Source: Ferrimonas gelatinilytica
Lineage (GTDB): Bacteria > Pseudomonadota > Gammaproteobacteria > Enterobacterales > Shewanellaceae
Reading direction: 5' to 3'
DNA length: 64,000 bases
Assembly (NCBI RefSeq): GCF_039544205.1
Contig: NZ_BAABLF010000011.1
Location: 1 to 64,000, forward strand
A model generated the notes under the pieces. The model saw nothing but the letters and a program-made list of their open reading frames with translations, was not told where the DNA came from and did no database searches. Of the stretch, positions 32,970-41,337 are shown piece by piece. Position 1 is the first letter of the stretch; every line of letters starts with the position of its first letter. Made by a program: the position numbers and the translations under genes.

Positions 32970-33851
32970 TTAACGTTTGCGGCCGTCGAGTCGGCACCAG
33001 TCACCCTCGATGGCGGTGGGGTTGAGGTCAAACCACTGGCCATAGATGGCGCGAAGCTCCTCCGCCTGTTCTGTCAACAGGCCGGAGAGGGCCAGTTGGC
33101 CACCGGGTTTTACCAGGGCGCTGATCACCGGTGCCAGCTCACGCAGCGGGCCCGCCAGGATGTTGGCGACCACGACATCCGCCTGGACATTCTCGGGCTG
33201 ATCCTTGGGCAGGTAGACGGTGAGTTTGTCCTCGACGCCGTTGCGCTGGGCATTGTCGGCGGAGGCGGTCAGTGCCTGCGGGTCGATATCCAGGCCGATG
33301 ACGTTGTTGGCACCGAGCTTAATGGCGGCGATCGCCAGGATCCCTGAGCCGCAGCCAAAGTCGATCACCGACTTGCCTTCCAGGTCCAGGCCGTCCAGCC
33401 AGGTGAGGCAGAGGGCGGTGGTGGGGTGGGTGCCGGTGCCGAAGGCGAGGCCGGGATCCAGCAGCACGTTGACCGCCTCCGGTTCCGGCGCCTCGCGCCA
33501 GCTGGGGCAGATCCAGAGCCGGCGGCCAAACTGCATCGGGTGGAAGTTCTCCATCCACTCTCGCTCCCAATCCTTATCCTCCAGGGCCTCCACCTTGTAC
33601 GCCATCTGGTTCGACAGCTCCGGCAGGGTTTTCAGCTCGGCAATCACCGGTTCCATCTCGGTGATGGCGTCGAAGAGGCCTACTACATCAGTATCGCCCC
33701 AGAGGCGGGTTTCACCGGGGGCCGGCTCGAACACCGGGGTGTCCTTGGCATCGAGGAAGGTGACTGAGACGGCACCGAGCTCCATCAGCTGGTCACTGAT
33801 GGTGTCGGCGGTGTCGGCGGTGGCGTTGAGACGCAGTTGGATCCAGGCCAT
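32970..33851 (-). CDS. prmA: Ribosomal protein L11 methyltransferase
   Basis: 293 residues. N-terminal L11-recognition domain (WIQLRLNATADTADTISDQL) and a C-terminal SAM-binding fold with VIDFGCGSGILAIAAIKLGA and DPGLAFGTGTHPTT. Trimethylates ribosomal protein L11. Conserved position upstream of dusB-fis. Divergent from frdC. Confidence 0.95.
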   Translation of the reverse strand: MAWIQLRLNATADTADTISDQLMELGAVSVTFLDAKDTPVFEPAPGETRLWGDTDVVGLFDAITEMEPVIAELKTLPELSNQMAYKVEALEDKDWEREWMENFHPMQFGRRLWICPSWREAPEPEAVNVLLDPGLAFGTGTHPTTALCLTWLDGLDLEGKSVIDFGCGSGILAIAAIKLGANNVIGLDIDPQALTASADNAQRNGVEDKLTVYLPKDQPENVQADVVVANILAGPLRELAPVISALVKPGGQLALSGLLTEQAEELRAIYGQWFDLNPTAIEGDWCRLDGRKR

Positions 33852-33987
33852 GGGGTTCTCTTTCTGGGATAGTGTTCGAATGGGCGAATTGTAATGGCTG
33901 GTTGCGGCGGCGCCACTGTTTTCCCTCGGCGACTCTAAATCGCAACGCGTCTTTATGCGGCCGCCGGCGTGATCCAGGTGTGATCCT

Positions 33988-34001
33988 TGCGATGAATCGC
34001 A
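33988..34001. promoter_or_regulatory. Palindrome in the prmA-frdC divergent region
   Basis: TGCGATGAATCGCA has 6-bp perfect arms around GA. It lies 137 bp upstream of prmA and about 95 bp upstream of frdC. The binding protein is unknown. Confidence 0.35.
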
Positions 34002-34018
34002 TTTTCCGTGATCGTCGA

Positions 34019-34034
34019 TGTGATCGCGGTCAAA
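34019..34034 (+). promoter_or_regulatory. CRP-like site upstream of frdCAB
   Basis: TGTGA-TCGCGG-TCAAA matches the CRP consensus TGTGA-N6-TCACA in 9 of 10 positions. A TACATT element at 34056-34061 would put the start point near 34068, with the site centred about 41.5 bp upstream, the class II spacing. Confidence 0.6.
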
Positions 34035-34094
34035 GTTGTTTGGCGGTCGAATGCCTACATTTTACAGACTGTGCCTAAAGGGAGATGCGACAGA

Positions 34095-34787
34095 ATGCGC
34101 AAGTTATTGGCGTTGGGCCGGGGCCCGGCGAGGATGGAGATCCTGCAGGGGGTGACGGGGGCGGCGCTGACGCTGTTCCTCTTTATCCACCTGCACCTGG
34201 AAGCCAGCGTGCTGTTTGGTCCTGAGGCCTTTAATACCGTGGCCTGGATGCTGCACGCCGGCTGGGCGGATCCCGCCGGAGTGGGCTATGGCGCGCCGGT
34301 GGTGATCGCCGTGCTGGGGGTAACCCTGCTACTGGTGCTGCACGTGCTGGCGGTGTTGCGTCGCCTGCCGGGTGAGTGGCGCAAGGTGAAGGCGTTGCGT
34401 CACCATACCCAGGTGGTGCGTCATGAGGGCACCCGGCTTTGGGTGCTGCAGATGCTCAGTGGCGTGGCGATGATGATTCTGGTGCCTATTCACCTGGTCA
34501 CCATGCTGACCCAGCCCCATAGCCTGGGAGCGGAGCCCTCCTCGCTGAGGGTGGTATTCGAGGGGGGCTGGCTGCTCTACCTACTGCTGTTGCCGTTGGC
34601 GGTGCTCCATGGTGTCGCCGGCGTGACCCGGCTGTGGCTCAAATGGTGCCCCTATGCCGAACCCCGTCAGCAGGGGCGTCGCTGGATGCGTCGGGTGGCG
34701 CTTTACCTGCTAATCCTCGGCGGCCTCAGCCTGTTGATGCAGATCTACAACGGTCTGTTCCTGTTTTCCCCCTCCCTAACCGGATGA
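34095..34787 (+). CDS. frdC: Fumarate reductase cytochrome b subunit, Wolinella type
   Basis: 230 residues with five membrane helices and conserved histidines for two haems b (FIHLHLEA, LLVLHVLA, VPIHLVTM, LAVLHGVA). It anchors FrdAB and oxidises menaquinol. The order frdC-frdA-frdB is that of epsilonproteobacterial quinol:fumarate reductases and of Shewanella. ATG 34095 with AAGGGAG upstream is the start; a frame running back to 34008 has no such site. Confidence 0.9.
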   Translation: MRKLLALGRGPARMEILQGVTGAALTLFLFIHLHLEASVLFGPEAFNTVAWMLHAGWADPAGVGYGAPVVIAVLGVTLLLVLHVLAVLRRLPGEWRKVKALRHHTQVVRHEGTRLWVLQMLSGVAMMILVPIHLVTMLTQPHSLGAEPSSLRVVFEGGWLLYLLLLPLAVLHGVAGVTRLWLKWCPYAEPRQQGRRWMRRVALYLLILGGLSLLMQIYNGLFLFSPSLTG

Positions 34788-34860
34788 ACGCACTGCGGAC
34801 CCTGGGACAGATTTTTAGGCCGGACCACTGAGTGATAGGCCGCGCAAGGAGAGAGATATT

Positions 34861-36837
34861 ATGAAGATCCGCTATACCGATGCCCTGGTGATAGGTGGTG
34901 GACTGGCAGGACTGAGGGTGGCGCTGGCGGCCCGTGAGAGGGGGCACCAGGCGGTTGTCCTCTCCCTGGTGCCGGCCAAGCGCTCCCACTCGGCCGCCGC
35001 TCAAGGCGGCATGCAGGCCAGCCTCGGCAACTCGGTGATGGGCCAGGGCGATAACGAGGATGTGCACTTCCTCGATACGGTGAAGGGCTCCGACTGGGGC
35101 TGCGATCAAACCGTGGCAAGGATGTTTACCCATGTGGCGCCCAAGGCGGTTCGCCAGTCTGCCAGCTGGGGGGTGCCCTGGAGCCGGATCAAGCACGGCC
35201 CCCGGGAGGCGGTGATCAACGCCGAGCACACCACCCTGCATGAGCCGCTGGAGGCCCACGGGCTGATCCAGGCCCGGGACTTCGGCGGTACGGCCAAGTG
35301 GCGTACCTGCTACACCAGCGACGGCACCGGCCACTCTCTGCTTTACGCCCTGGACAACCAGGCGATCGGCGCCGGCATCGAGGTGCATGAGCGGGTGGAG
35401 GCGCTGCGTCTGGTCCACGACGGTCAGCGCTGCCATGGCGCCATCGTGCGGGATCTTATTACCGGTGAGCTGGTGGCCTACCTGGCCCGCACCACCACGC
35501 TGGCGACCGGGGGCTGGGGGCGGCTCTGGTCGGTGTCTACCAACGCCCTGATCTGCGAAGGCACCGGCGCCGCCCTGGCGCTGGATGCCGGGGTGGCCCT
35601 GGGTAACCCGGAGGCGGTGCAGTTCCACCCTACCGCCATCGTGCCGGTGGGGATCCTTACCACCGAGGGATGCCGCGGCGACGGTGGGCTGCTGCGGGAC
35701 GTGGATGGCCACCGCTTCATGCCGGATTACGAGCCGGAGAAGAAGGAGTTGGCCTCCCGTGACGTGGTCTCCCGGCGGATGACCGAGCATATGCGCAAGG
35801 GTAAAGGGGTGCCGAGCCCCTACGGCGATCACCTCTGGTTGGACATCACCATCCTGGGCCGCGAGCATATCGAGAAGAACCTGCGGGAGGTAAAGGAGAT
35901 CTGCGAGCACTTCCTGGGGATCGATCCCGCCGAGGAGTGGATCCCGGTGCGACCCACCCAGCACTACTCCATGGGCGGTGTGCGCACCAATGCCGATGGG
36001 GAGAGCGATGGCCTCAAGGGGTTGTTCGCGGTGGGCGAGGTGGCCTGCTGGGACCTGCACGGGTTCAACCGCCTGGGCGGCAACTCCCTGGCGGAAACCG
36101 TGGTGGCGGGGATGATCGTCGGTGAGAAGGTGGCCGATGCCTGCGGGCAGTACCCCATGGGGGATCCGGCCCTGGGCCGGGAAGCCGGGGCGGCGGTGGA
36201 GCAGGAGATCACCGAACTGCTGGACCGCTCCAGCGGCAGCGACCCCATTGCGCTGCGTGCGCGGATGGAAACGCTGATGATGGACAAGGTGGGGATCTTC
36301 CGCAATGAAACCGAGTTGGCCCAGGCGGTGTCGGCCCTCCAGGCGCTGGTGACGGAGAGTGAGCAGCTCTGCGTACGGACCAAGAAGCGTCACGCCAACC
36401 CCGAGCTGGTGGATGCCCTGAGGGTCCGCAAGATGCTGCGGATCGCCCTCTGTATCGCGACGGCGGCCCGGGCCCGGACCGAAAGTCGCGGTGCCCATGC
36501 CCGTGAGGACTATCCTGAGCGCAATGACAGGGATTGGCTCAAGCGCACCCTGGTACGCTGGCCCGAAGGGAAGGCGGGGCCACAACTCGACTACGAGGCG
36601 CTGGATGTGATGGCGATGGAGTTGCCGCCGGGCTTCCGGGGTTACGGTAAGGATCTCACCATTACCCACCCGGACAGCGCGGCACGCCAGGCGCAGATAG
36701 ATGCCTGGGACCGGGCCCACCCCTATGCCACCGCCACCGAGCGGCAGCGGGCGCTGATGCCCTTCGACCTGCCCGCGGGACTCGAGGGGCCCAACCGGCG
36801 CCTCGGCGATAACGACACTGATTCTGGAGCGCTGTGA
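34861..36837 (+). CDS. frdA: Fumarate reductase flavoprotein subunit
   Basis: 658 residues. FAD-binding N-terminus (DALVIGGGLAGLRVALAARE), the histidine that binds FAD covalently in KRSHSAAAQGGMQAS, the substrate region with FHPTA and HYSMGGVRTN, and the C-terminal HGFNRLGGNSLAE. Reduces fumarate to succinate at the inner face of the membrane in anaerobic respiration. Located 73 nt after frdC; its stop overlaps the frdB start (TGATG). Cytoplasmic; no signal peptide, unlike the periplasmic FccA type. Confidence 0.95.
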   Translation: MKIRYTDALVIGGGLAGLRVALAARERGHQAVVLSLVPAKRSHSAAAQGGMQASLGNSVMGQGDNEDVHFLDTVKGSDWGCDQTVARMFTHVAPKAVRQSASWGVPWSRIKHGPREAVINAEHTTLHEPLEAHGLIQARDFGGTAKWRTCYTSDGTGHSLLYALDNQAIGAGIEVHERVEALRLVHDGQRCHGAIVRDLITGELVAYLARTTTLATGGWGRLWSVSTNALICEGTGAALALDAGVALGNPEAVQFHPTAIVPVGILTTEGCRGDGGLLRDVDGHRFMPDYEPEKKELASRDVVSRRMTEHMRKGKGVPSPYGDHLWLDITILGREHIEKNLREVKEICEHFLGIDPAEEWIPVRPTQHYSMGGVRTNADGESDGLKGLFAVGEVACWDLHGFNRLGGNSLAETVVAGMIVGEKVADACGQYPMGDPALGREAGAAVEQEITELLDRSSGSDPIALRARMETLMMDKVGIFRNETELAQAVSALQALVTESEQLCVRTKKRHANPELVDALRVRKMLRIALCIATAARARTESRGAHAREDYPERNDRDWLKRTLVRWPEGKAGPQLDYEALDVMAMELPPGFRGYGKDLTITHPDSAARQAQIDAWDRAHPYATATERQRALMPFDLPAGLEGPNRRLGDNDTDSGAL

Positions 36838-37571
36838 TGAGCCCTCGTACCCTGACTTTTACCATTTTCCGTTACGACCCCCAGGACCCTGACGATACTC
36901 CGCGTCAGCAGGAGTTTCAGCTGGAGGAAGCCCCGGGGATGACGGTGTTCGTGGCGCTCAAGATGCTGCGGGAGACCCAGGACCCGAGCCTGCAGTTTGA
37001 TTTTGTCTGCCGGGCGGGGATTTGCGGCAGCTGTGCCATGGTGATCAACGGCGTGCCCACCCTGGCCTGCCGTACCCTCACCGCCAACTACCCCGAGGGG
37101 CGGATCACCCTGATGCCCCTGCCGGGGTTCGAGCTGATCGGCGATCTTTCTGTCAATACCGGTAAGTTCATGCGTGCCCTGTCCGAGCGGCTGGCGGCCT
37201 GGCTGCACCCGAAATCCGTTGACCACAGTCATGACGAGCTGGAGCAGAGGATGGAGCCCCACCTGGCGGAGGCGATCTACGACACCGATCGTTGCGTTGA
37301 GTGCGGCTGCTGTGTGGCCGCCTGCGCCACCGCCCAGATGCGCGAAACTTTCGTGGGCGCCGTGGGCCTGAACAAGGTGGCTCGCTTTGCCCTGGACGAC
37401 CGCGATTGCCGGGAGGTGGATGACTTCTACCACGTCATCGGTGACGAGGATGGGGTGTTCGGCTGCATGACCTTGCTGGGCTGCGCCGATACCTGCCCGA
37501 AGAACCTCAACCACCAGATGCAGATTGGCTACCTGCGGCGCAAGCTGGCGCTGCACCCTCGCATCCTGTAG
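36837..37571 (+). CDS. frdB: Fumarate reductase iron-sulfur subunit
   Basis: 244 residues. [2Fe-2S] ligands in CRAGICGSC, then CVECGCCVAAC and GCMTLLGCADTCPKN for the [4Fe-4S] and [3Fe-4S] clusters. Transfers electrons from the haem subunit to FrdA. ATG 36837 overlaps the frdA stop; an in-frame GTG one codon upstream is a possible alternative start. Confidence 0.95.
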   Translation: MSPRTLTFTIFRYDPQDPDDTPRQQEFQLEEAPGMTVFVALKMLRETQDPSLQFDFVCRAGICGSCAMVINGVPTLACRTLTANYPEGRITLMPLPGFELIGDLSVNTGKFMRALSERLAAWLHPKSVDHSHDELEQRMEPHLAEAIYDTDRCVECGCCVAACATAQMRETFVGAVGLNKVARFALDDRDCREVDDFYHVIGDEDGVFGCMTLLGCADTCPKNLNHQMQIGYLRRKLALHPRIL

Positions 37572-37584
37572 CTGTGCCCACACC

Positions 37585-37618
37585 ACCGGTGTCCCGCCCG
37601 TACTCGGAGGACACCGGT
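37585..37618 (+). other. Inverted repeat after frdB
   Basis: ACCGGTGTCC...GGACACCGGT with a 14-nt loop begins 13 nt after the frdB stop, followed by CCCC rather than a T tract. May act as a weak or RNA-stabilising 3' structure. Confidence 0.5.
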
Positions 37619-37639
37619 CCCCCCAAGCGATTAGATAGC

Positions 37640-37768
37640 TGCTCCTAAATAGGTTCCACGTTCGTGTGAGCCCAGAAGCCTCGGGCTTTGATCCGGCTCT
37701 TAGGAACTCGGGCCTAGATTGCCTTCGCCAAAGGTGGGGGGCAGCACAATTCGGAACAGTGATTTAGG
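37640..37768 (+). repeat. Dispersed repeat, copy D (best defined)
   Basis: Runs from TGCTCCTAAATAGGTTCC to GGAACAGTGATTTAGG; the ends form imperfect terminal inverted repeats (CCTAAAT...GTTCC against GGAAC...ATTTAGG). Inside are AGCCCAGAAGCCTCGGGCTT, which can fold, and CCGGCTCTTAGGAAC, GGGCCTAGA. It fills the space between convergent frdB and viaA. No ORF. Confidence 0.75.
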
Positions 37769-39212
37769 CCGAGCCCTCCAGTGCGGTGAGCCAGACCGGG
37801 AGTGCCTCGCCCGGTAGGGGCACTGCCCCTCCTGTTTGTGACTGAATGTCCCCGCTGCGGGCATCATAGTGCCAGTAGTGATCCATCTGACTGTCCAGGC
37901 TGCTGTCGCAACTCTGCTCGCCGATCATCACGCCAAAGCAGTGATGGCCTCGCTGACGTTGGTGGCCAAGTTGCGCAAGCAGCTCTGTGGGCAGATCCGC
38001 CAGGACAAAATCGGAGATCAACACCAGGTCCCCCAGGGCGTAGTGGGGATCGGAGAGTCGGGCCAGCGCTGCCTCCAGGGCGGGCACCACGTCGGTGCCG
38101 CCGTGGAAACTTTGACACAGGAAGGTAACGAGGGCATCGGGGGTTTGTTGTAGATCCAGCTCGGCCAGCAGAGTAGAGAAGTTGATGAGGTAGCAGGCCC
38201 GGCCCTGGGCGAGGGCCCGGGTGGCCAGGCAGAGGGCGATCGCCTTGGCGGCCAGTTCTGGCGCGCCCTGCATCGACAGGCTGCTGTCGATGCACAGGAT
38301 AAGCGGCCCCGGCTGCCGGGTGACGGTGCTGGCTTCCAGCCGCTGCACCGTGCGCCACTGCCACTGCTGTTGCCAGCCCCGGCGCTGATACTGGCTGAGG
38401 CGATGCTCCAGGTACTTGAGGTCAAACAGGGTTTCCAGCTCCGGATCGGCAAGCTGCGCCAGCTCCGCAGGCAACGCCAACGGCAGATCCCGCCCACACT
38501 CAACCCCGAACAGCGCCTCCGGCACCGCGGCATTGGCGCGATGGGCTGGCACCCGCTCCCGGACATCAACCGGGTGATACTCGGTCTGTTCGGCGGGACG
38601 TCGTTGCCGTCCTATCTGGTCACACAGTGCCAGGATCCCGGGGTTTCCCTCCAGGTACTCTGCCCAGCGAAGCAGCTCCACCGAGGCCTGCACCGTCGGG
38701 CGATCCTCACTGAAATCCACCAGGAATCCCGGGTCCAGCCCCATGGGTGAGAAGCGTCGGCTCAGGGCCAGAAGCTGCTCCAGCCAGGGGCGGAGCTGTG
38801 CCAGGTAGCGCTGTCGCAGCGCCTGTAACTGGGCCAGGCGCCAGTGTTGATGTTCCCCATCCAGTGCCCGTCGCCACTGGGTCAGCAGCAGGCGCACGAG
38901 GGCGGCCCGTTGGCGGGGTGCGTTACTCTGCTCCTGCCTCGCGACCCAGAACGCCCGGTTGTCCGGTAATCGACACTGCTGGCGAAAGTGCTGATAACTG
39001 CCGCTGGCGCATGCCAGTTCGACCTGCTCCGGCGGGGTCGACTCCAGCTCAGCAAGCTGCTGCTCCCACAGGGTGAAGGGGCTGGTCTCCGCCAGGATCT
39101 TCGCCGCTTGCGCCTCCAGCTTGGCCAGGGTCTGCGCCAGTTTGCGCTGCAGGCCAGGTGACTGGCGCAGTACGCTGGCGTAGTCGCTTAGCTCGCTTTC
39201 AAGGTGCAACAT
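37764..39212 (-). CDS. viaA: VWA-domain protein ViaA
   Basis: 482 residues, the length of E. coli ViaA. C-terminal von Willebrand A domain with the MIDAS sequence LILCIDSSLSMQG and GGTDVVPAL, plus a TELLAQL tail region; N-terminal helical part. Works with the MoxR AAA+ ATPase RavA; in E. coli the pair was reported to interact with fumarate reductase and respiratory complexes. Its start overlaps the end of ravA by 25 nt, so the two are translated together, and it converges on frdB. Confidence 0.93.
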   Translation of the reverse strand: MLHLESELSDYASVLRQSPGLQRKLAQTLAKLEAQAAKILAETSPFTLWEQQLAELESTPPEQVELACASGSYQHFRQQCRLPDNRAFWVARQEQSNAPRQRAALVRLLLTQWRRALDGEHQHWRLAQLQALRQRYLAQLRPWLEQLLALSRRFSPMGLDPGFLVDFSEDRPTVQASVELLRWAEYLEGNPGILALCDQIGRQRRPAEQTEYHPVDVRERVPAHRANAAVPEALFGVECGRDLPLALPAELAQLADPELETLFDLKYLEHRLSQYQRRGWQQQWQWRTVQRLEASTVTRQPGPLILCIDSSLSMQGAPELAAKAIALCLATRALAQGRACYLINFSTLLAELDLQQTPDALVTFLCQSFHGGTDVVPALEAALARLSDPHYALGDLVLISDFVLADLPTELLAQLGHQRQRGHHCFGVMIGEQSCDSSLDSQMDHYWHYDARSGDIQSQTGGAVPLPGEALPVWLTALEGSA

Positions 39213-40759
39213 GGTGTGACCAGGCTCTGCAGGCTATCGCAACGTAACAGCGCCAGTTCAAGCGCTTCAATCTGCGCTTCCAGGCCGGTGAGTACCTGAG
39301 TTACCAGGGGGGCGGGTACGAAGGGCGTATGGGCTCGTGGGCGGTAGTCGTCCAGGAACGCGGCGGTGCTGTCGAGGCGTTCCATCAGTCTTTGGCGTTG
39401 CCGGGAAAGGGCATCGAGCAGGGTTGCCAGGGTTGCCTCATCCCGCTCCGGGCGAGGGTCACCTTTACGGTGAAGCAGGGGCGGCAGAAAGGGCTCCACA
39501 TGGAAGCCGCTCTGTTCGAAACGCCCCTGCTCTTCATAGCGGATCTCCAAGATGCCGGACGGCTTAAAGCGGCACTGAACATTTTCCCGCAGCGGCCCCA
39601 GTGGGTCGAAGGGGTGAAAGGGGGTATCGCTGCTCATCTGGCTGCGATGAACATAGAAGTCGAAATGAACCGGATCACGACGGCGGTGCTCATGACGGGC
39701 GGTGGCCTGAACATAGAAAAATCCCCCCCTATCTGGGCGTGCCGCTCCCTCATTGGCGAAGAAGAATTGCTGGGGAAAAAACTCCACCGTATCGAAGACA
39801 TCCTCCTCGAAGAAGAGCAGGCTGTGGAGCTGTTGCTCCAGGGCGTCAAGCTCCGAGTGACAGGCGGAGTGATCCTCCTGGGCCAGGGTGTCCACCACCA
39901 ACTGCTGGATCGCCTCTCGTTGGCTCGGTTCCTGCCAGAGAACGTGGCGCAGCAGTAGCAGATCGCTGTAGTTGGTCTCTGCACGGCCACAGAGGTAGGC
40001 GGATGCCTTGAGAAGGGCTGCGGCCTGGTGCCAGCGCCGGTCCGATATGTAGAGATGGTCCGGCAGGGCGGCCTTGATACGGCGGATCGCCGCCAGGCTG
40101 TCCGGGCCGATCCGCACGGACGGGTATGCTTGCTGCCATCCTTGCCACTCATCCCGACGGATCGGCTGGTCAGGGGTGACGGGCCGATCCGCAGCGGGTT
40201 GGTTTAGGAGGGTGGCAAAATGGTCCCACTGCTGGGTGGGTTCGGTGACCAGGCGAACCAGAAAGCGGTCGTACAGGGCCTCCAGCCCCTGATCCGGCTC
40301 GGGCAGTTCGTTGGAAGCGGCCAACACCCCCATCAGAGGCACCGGCAGCATCTCTTCCCCATTACGAAAGCGCCTTTCATTGACCAAAGTCAGCAGGGTA
40401 TTGAGGATGGCGGGACTGGACTTGAACAGCTCATCCAGGAAGGCTACTTCGGCGCTGGGCAGGTAGCCCTGGACCCGGCGCTCGTAGCGGTCGGCTTTCA
40501 GCGCCTGAATGGAGACTGGACCGAAGATCTCATCCGGGGTGCTGAACCGGTTCATCAGGAACTCGAAGTAGCTTGTTTGCTCGAAGGCGGCGGCCACGCG
40601 ACGGGCCAGCAGGCTTTTGGCGGTGCCGGGAGGGCCGAACAGGAAACTGTGCTGGCCGGCGAGGGTGGCCAGCAGGGTCACCGCCAACGCTTCCTCCCGT
40701 TCATGCAGGCCTTGGCCGAGGCTTTGCAGCAGTGAAGTCAGGCGTTGTGTCAGGGGCAC
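39188..40759 (-). CDS. ravA: MoxR-family AAA+ ATPase RavA
   Basis: 523 residues. AAA+ core in the N-terminal 300 residues: Walker A GPPGTAKS (42-49), FLDELFKSSPAILNTLL (Walker B and sensor region), ASNELPEPD. The C-terminal part corresponds to the LARA-containing RavA tail but is partly divergent. Forms hexamers and acts as chaperone-like ATPase with ViaA. Genes ravA-viaA sit directly beside frdCAB, convergent, matching the reported functional link to fumarate reductase. Confidence 0.93.
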   Translation of the reverse strand: MPLTQRLTSLLQSLGQGLHEREEALAVTLLATLAGQHSFLFGPPGTAKSLLARRVAAAFEQTSYFEFLMNRFSTPDEIFGPVSIQALKADRYERRVQGYLPSAEVAFLDELFKSSPAILNTLLTLVNERRFRNGEEMLPVPLMGVLAASNELPEPDQGLEALYDRFLVRLVTEPTQQWDHFATLLNQPAADRPVTPDQPIRRDEWQGWQQAYPSVRIGPDSLAAIRRIKAALPDHLYISDRRWHQAAALLKASAYLCGRAETNYSDLLLLRHVLWQEPSQREAIQQLVVDTLAQEDHSACHSELDALEQQLHSLLFFEEDVFDTVEFFPQQFFFANEGAARPDRGGFFYVQATARHEHRRRDPVHFDFYVHRSQMSSDTPFHPFDPLGPLRENVQCRFKPSGILEIRYEEQGRFEQSGFHVEPFLPPLLHRKGDPRPERDEATLATLLDALSRQRQRLMERLDSTAAFLDDYRPRAHTPFVPAPLVTQVLTGLEAQIEALELALLRCDSLQSLVTPCCTLKAS

Positions 40760-41337
40760 AGGCTATCTCCAGGGGGGGTGATGGAAAAGGTTGCAATGAA
40801 GAGGGGATGGGGGCACCCAATGCGCGGCATCAGGTCCCAGCTCAGAGTGTGAAATAGAGGACCACTCTGCGCCACAGCCACCCTGAGACCATGCTCTTCT
40901 GCTCATGAGTGGCAGGATAGAAGGCATTGCCCTCCTCCTGCTGTGAGCCTGGTGGCATTGTTGGGATCCTCTCGGTGGCAATCGGGTGAAGCGATCATTT
41001 TTGAGCTTTATAAAGCTAGGTTTACCGAGTCCGACTCCGGCAGGGGTCGGCAGGTGAAGCCGAATTTCGGGTTACTACTTCTAAGCGCCTGCCCCTTTTC
41101 CTGCAAGCTGTGCAACCGGCGGAAGCCCTTATGGGGACCGCCGACGATTCTTGCCCCACAGACCCCGTTACCCTTTCCATTTAATTGAACGGAAATCATT
41201 TTTTTTCTGGTGGGTGAATTCTGGTTTTGCAAAGTGGGGTGTCGCCGACTAGGTTGGTGATTGGCAGCTAAGCTGGCGACCAAGGAAAGGGTTGTGCTGC
41301 CCCATAGACGTTTAACAACGATTGAGGGAATTTCAGC
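40760..41337. other. Long intergenic region before the subtilisin-like protease
   Basis: 578 bp with divergent genes on both sides. It contains a palindrome AGCTTTATAAAGCT (41004-41017), CGACTCCGGCAGGGGTCGG and GGCGG...CCGCC hairpins near 41035-41060 and 41115-41145, and poly-T/A stretches around 41190-41210. No ORF or RNA family was recognised; promoter and leader of the protease gene must lie here. Confidence 0.5.

Noticed and set aside
34726..36720. 664-residue open frame antisense to frdA
   Set aside because: Shadow of a conserved flavoprotein gene in GC-rich DNA.
41035..41165. Riboswitch upstream of the subtilase
   Set aside because: Hairpins present, but no conserved core of a c-di-GMP or other riboswitch class could be matched.
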